In this document: positions 61,602 to 64,000 of the stretch, piece after piece
How positions within the stretch are numbered: the stretch's first letter is position 1
How the letters are laid out: each line of letters opens with the position of its first letter
Source: an uncultured Acetatifactor sp.
GTDB lineage: Bacteria > Bacillota > Clostridia > Lachnospirales > Lachnospiraceae
Reading direction: 5' to 3'
Assembly: GCA_934426825.1 (NCBI GenBank)
Contig: CAKRYI010000005.1
Coordinates: forward strand, 44,717-108,716
DNA length: 64,000 nt
Made by a program: the position numbers and the translations under genes
Notes under the pieces: generated by a model
The model's input: the letters and a program-made list of their open reading frames with translations, nothing else
Told to the model about the DNA's origin: nothing
Databases searched by the model: none

Positions 61602-63089
61602 ATGAAACAGGAAATATTAAATAAATTGAACCTTGGCGAAAATCATGAGCGGGAATGTAAGTTGGCAACTGGTGGATTGCCGGAGAGCATATGGGAGACG
61701 TATTCTTCCTTTGCCAATACAAATGGTGGCACTATCTTACTTGGAATAAAGGAACATAGAGATTCTTTTACGATTGAAGGATTGACGGATAAGCAGGTTA
61801 TTAAATACCAGAAAGATTTTTGGAGCACTTTAAATGATAGAAATAAGGTATCTAAGAATATTTTGTTGAATCATCATGTTCGGGTTGTTGAAATAGAAGA
61901 AAAAAAGATACTTAGAATTGATATACCGGCTGCAGACAGGCATGATAAACCGGTATATATTGGACTGGATCCAATGAAGGGTACTTATAAAAGAGATTAC
62001 GAGGGTGACTTTATCTGTACCGAAGAGGCAGTCAGGGCAATGTTCGCGGACCAGAGAGATGTAGCTGGTGATGTGGAAGTGTTGGATGAGTTTGGATTAG
62101 ATGTGCTGAATCAGGATACGATAAAGGGGTATAGAATTATTTTTGAACAGCTTCATAGTGGTCATCCATGGAATGCTCTTGAAAACGATGAGTTCCTTAT
62201 GAAATTAAGGGCAGCGGCAAAAAATAAGAATGGAACATTATCTCCAACGATAGCCGGATTATTATTCTTTGGAGAGGCTTATCATATTATTGAGGTTTTT
62301 TCAAATTATTTTTTGGATTATCGAGAGGAATGTGATGATAAAGCAGTACGTTGGTTATACCGTACACATTCTAATGAAGGTGACTGGAGCGGCAATATAT
62401 ACGACTTTTTTTGCAAGGTGCGTACAAGAATGGACGATGAGGTAGCAGTTCCGTTTGTAAATCGGAGAGATGGTTACCGTGTAGACAGAGTTGATGTTCA
62501 TGAGGCCTTGGAAGAAGCACTGGCGAATGCCTTGGCACATGCTAATTATTATGGCAGGCGAGGAATCCTTGTTGTTAAAAAAGGCAAGGAACTTAGTATT
62601 TCAAATCCCGGAACTATTAGGGTGACAAAAGAGGAATTTTATGCGGGAGGAAATAGTGATCCGCGAAATCCTAATATTTTAAAGATGTTTGGATTTGTTA
62701 ATGTCGGTGAACGTGCAGGAAGTGGTGTGGATAAGATTATGACGGCATGGGCAGAACAAAACTGGAAAAAACCGGAATTTGATTTTTCAGAGCGTACTGA
62801 CAGGGTAACACTAAAGTTGGAAGTGGGACAAGTGGTATACATTCCGGGTGCTGCTGATATAAGGAATATAACCGAAAATGAAGCAGAGGTAACAAAAGCA
62901 ATTTTGAAAGAAGACAGGATACTTGCTTATATCCGACAGAATGGAAGTATTTCAACGCAGAAAGTAATGGAGACTTGCAATTATAAATCCAGAACTGGAG
63001 CAAGAAAATTACTAGATAAAATGATAAATGCCGGATTGATAAAAAAGGTTGGCGAAGGTACAAATACACTATATAAGATTAAAGAATAG
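61602..63089 (+). CDS. AlbA_2 (Schlafen-like) / ATPase-like protein with C-terminal helix-turn-helix
   Basis: A 495-residue protein. The N-terminal AlbA_2 domain has GENHERECKLATGGLPESIW and YSSFANTNGGTILLGIKEH. The middle holds an ATPase-like region (EEALANALAHANYYGRRGIL, ISNPGTIRVTKEEFYAGGNS, ERAGSGVDKIMTAWAEQNW). The end is a winged helix (YIRQNGSISTQKVMETCNYK). GGGAGG lies upstream of ATG 61602. It is a probable transcriptional regulator or a defence-type protein; the family role is not settled. The similar protein at 41970 has the same order of domains. A cluster of TGGTCACT repeats follows directly after its stop. Confidence 0.88.
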   Translation: MKQEILNKLNLGENHERECKLATGGLPESIWETYSSFANTNGGTILLGIKEHRDSFTIEGLTDKQVIKYQKDFWSTLNDRNKVSKNILLNHHVRVVEIEEKKILRIDIPAADRHDKPVYIGLDPMKGTYKRDYEGDFICTEEAVRAMFADQRDVAGDVEVLDEFGLDVLNQDTIKGYRIIFEQLHSGHPWNALENDEFLMKLRAAAKNKNGTLSPTIAGLLFFGEAYHIIEVFSNYFLDYREECDDKAVRWLYRTHSNEGDWSGNIYDFFCKVRTRMDDEVAVPFVNRRDGYRVDRVDVHEALEEALANALAHANYYGRRGILVVKKGKELSISNPGTIRVTKEEFYAGGNSDPRNPNILKMFGFVNVGERAGSGVDKIMTAWAEQNWKKPEFDFSERTDRVTLKLEVGQVVYIPGAADIRNITENEAEVTKAILKEDRILAYIRQNGSISTQKVMETCNYKSRTGARKLLDKMINAGLIKKVGEGTNTLYKIKE

Positions 63090-63094
63090 AATGG

Positions 63095-63195
63095 TGGTCA
63101 CTTCAAACGATGTAGTGACCAGTAGGTGGTCACTTTTATAGTTAAATGGTTACTAAGTGACCACTTAGTGGTCACTGGTATCTACCTAGTGACCA
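63095..63195. repeat. Cluster of six TGGTCACT inverted repeats
   Basis: TGGTCACT occurs at 63095, 63127 and 63169, and its reverse complement AGTGACCA at 63114, 63156 and 63188, all perfect. A seventh, imperfect copy (TGGTTACT) lies at 63147. The alternating orientation would form three small hairpins or three dyad binding sites within 101 bases. Confidence 0.9.
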
Positions 63196-63324
63196 TTATC
63201 TTTAATATGAAGGGCAATATGTGTAGACTGTCTGCACAAATAGATTAGAAGAGGAAATCAGCTAAGTGAATCAGAGCTGACGTGCTGATGAGCTTATGAT
63301 ATGTGTAAAAATGGAGAGATAATA

Positions 63325-63786
63325 ATGCAGATATACGTTGATGCGGATGCCTGCCCGGTGGTAGGCATTGTTGAAGAAATAGCAGAGAAATACAATATTC
63401 CAACCACACTGCTATGCGATACGAACCATGTGTTATATTCCGACTACAGCGAAGTGGTAGTAGTCGGTGCGGGGGTTGACGCGGTAGATTATAAGCTAAT
63501 TAGCATTTGTCATAAGGGTGATGTCGTAGTATCTCAGGATTACGGAGTCGCAGCAATGGCACTTGGAAAAGGGGCATATGCAATTCATCAATCGGGCAAG
63601 TGGTACACAAATGAAAATATTGACCGTATGCTGATGGAGAGACACCTTAACAAGAAAGCAAGGCGAAGTTCTCATAGGAATCATATTAAGGGACCGAGGA
63701 AACGTACAGAAGAAGATGATGTACGTTTTATTCAGTCTTTTGAAAAACTCATACTGCTGGCAAAGTCAAAGGAAGATGGAAAATAG
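63325..63786 (+). CDS. YaiI/YqxD family protein (UPF0178)
   Basis: A 153-residue protein starting MQIYVDADACPVVGIVEEIA, the clear signature of the UPF0178 family, followed by VVVSQDYGVAAMALGKGAYA and SGKWYTNENID. The family resembles PIN/NYN-type nuclease folds, but no activity is established. GGAGAGATAATA precedes ATG 63325; an upstream ATG at 63301 is in frame without a good site. Confidence 0.9.
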   Translation: MQIYVDADACPVVGIVEEIAEKYNIPTTLLCDTNHVLYSDYSEVVVVGAGVDAVDYKLISICHKGDVVVSQDYGVAAMALGKGAYAIHQSGKWYTNENIDRMLMERHLNKKARRSSHRNHIKGPRKRTEEDDVRFIQSFEKLILLAKSKEDGK

Positions 63787-64000
63787 CAATCCGTTAATCA
63801 ATGTAAGTATAAAATCCTTTCTTTTAGATGCATATACATTTTCTTGGTGTCAAATTTCCCCATACAGTTTCCTACATATACCAAACAATTTTTTCTAAAG
63901 GCAATTAAGGGTCCCTCATATGCACTTGAATAAAAAATTAAATGCAAGATAAGTTATGACTGATTTAGAAATATTCCTAATTGAGGCTGTTTTCGAGTTC

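Noticed and set aside
63095..63195. CRISPR array
   Set aside because: Repeats are only 8 bases, alternate in orientation and have irregular spacing, so they are not CRISPR units.

Overview
The window looks like chromosomal DNA of an anaerobic, spore-lineage Firmicute, most likely a Lachnospiraceae member (Clostridia). The reasons are the block ispF - T-box - cysE - cysS - mrnC - rlmB - sigH, a spore-type LysM/GH18 hydrolase, strong AGGAGG ribosome sites, a cysteine T-box, a c-di-GMP-I riboswitch and an NrdG-type activase. I cannot name the species.

Layout. (1) 1-14.7 kb is housekeeping: an FAD dehydrogenase cut by the left edge, O-acetylhomoserine sulfhydrylase, an esterase, a solitary trpF, the GH18 protein, a DEAD-box helicase behind a leader terminator that contains a 4-codon ORF, ispF, the T-box-controlled cysE-cysS block, sigH, three tRNAs (Pro, Gly, Asn) and pepD. 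(2) 14.8-36.4 kb is an exopolysaccharide/capsule locus. It holds a pyruvyl transferase, an initiating sugar-phosphate transferase, a giant coiled-coil surface protein between two small membrane proteins, an Alg14/Alg13-like pair, a fused Wzz/BY-kinase with its PHP phosphatase, several glycosyltransferases, Wzy, Wzx, VanZ and CotH-like proteins. (3) 36.4-52.1 kb is a lasso-peptide (RiPP) region. N (nucleotidyltransferase), B2 (leader peptidase), a secreted transglutaminase-like protein and C1 (cyclase) follow the EPS genes with operon-like spacing. After an AT-rich AlbA_2 gene come precursor A1, kinase K1, B1 (PqqD-like) and exporter D. A c-di-GMP-I riboswitch then precedes a second transglutaminase-like secreted protein. 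A second set follows: precursor A2 (58 codons, minus strand), cyclase C2 (minus) and kinase K2 (plus).

(4) 52.1-55.8 kb is a minus-strand operon of acyltransferase, glycosyltransferase, response regulator and soluble histidine kinase. (5) 56-59.5 kb holds nrdG, an uncharacterised gene and a polar amino-acid ABC transporter whose binding protein appears circularly permuted. (6) 59.7-64 kb holds a phospholipase-D-like membrane protein, a second AlbA_2/ATPase-like protein, an array of TGGTCACT inverted repeats and a YaiI/YqxD-family gene. The last ~210 bases hold nothing I can support.

How the parts fit. The most notable system is the double lasso-peptide locus. Both precursors share a leader of the type KK-(T)-W-x-N ... 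L ... T-A-H. If the usual Thr(-2) rule applies, both cores begin with His and carry an acidic residue exactly at position 9 (Glu in A1, Asp in A2), as needed for a 9-residue macrolactam ring. Only one B1/B2/exporter set is visible, so it would have to serve both precursors, while cyclase and kinase are duplicated. Linkage to EPS genes, to two secreted transglutaminase-like proteins sharing a repeated ~100-residue module, and to c-di-GMP sensing suggests a surface or biofilm-associated role. That role is inference.
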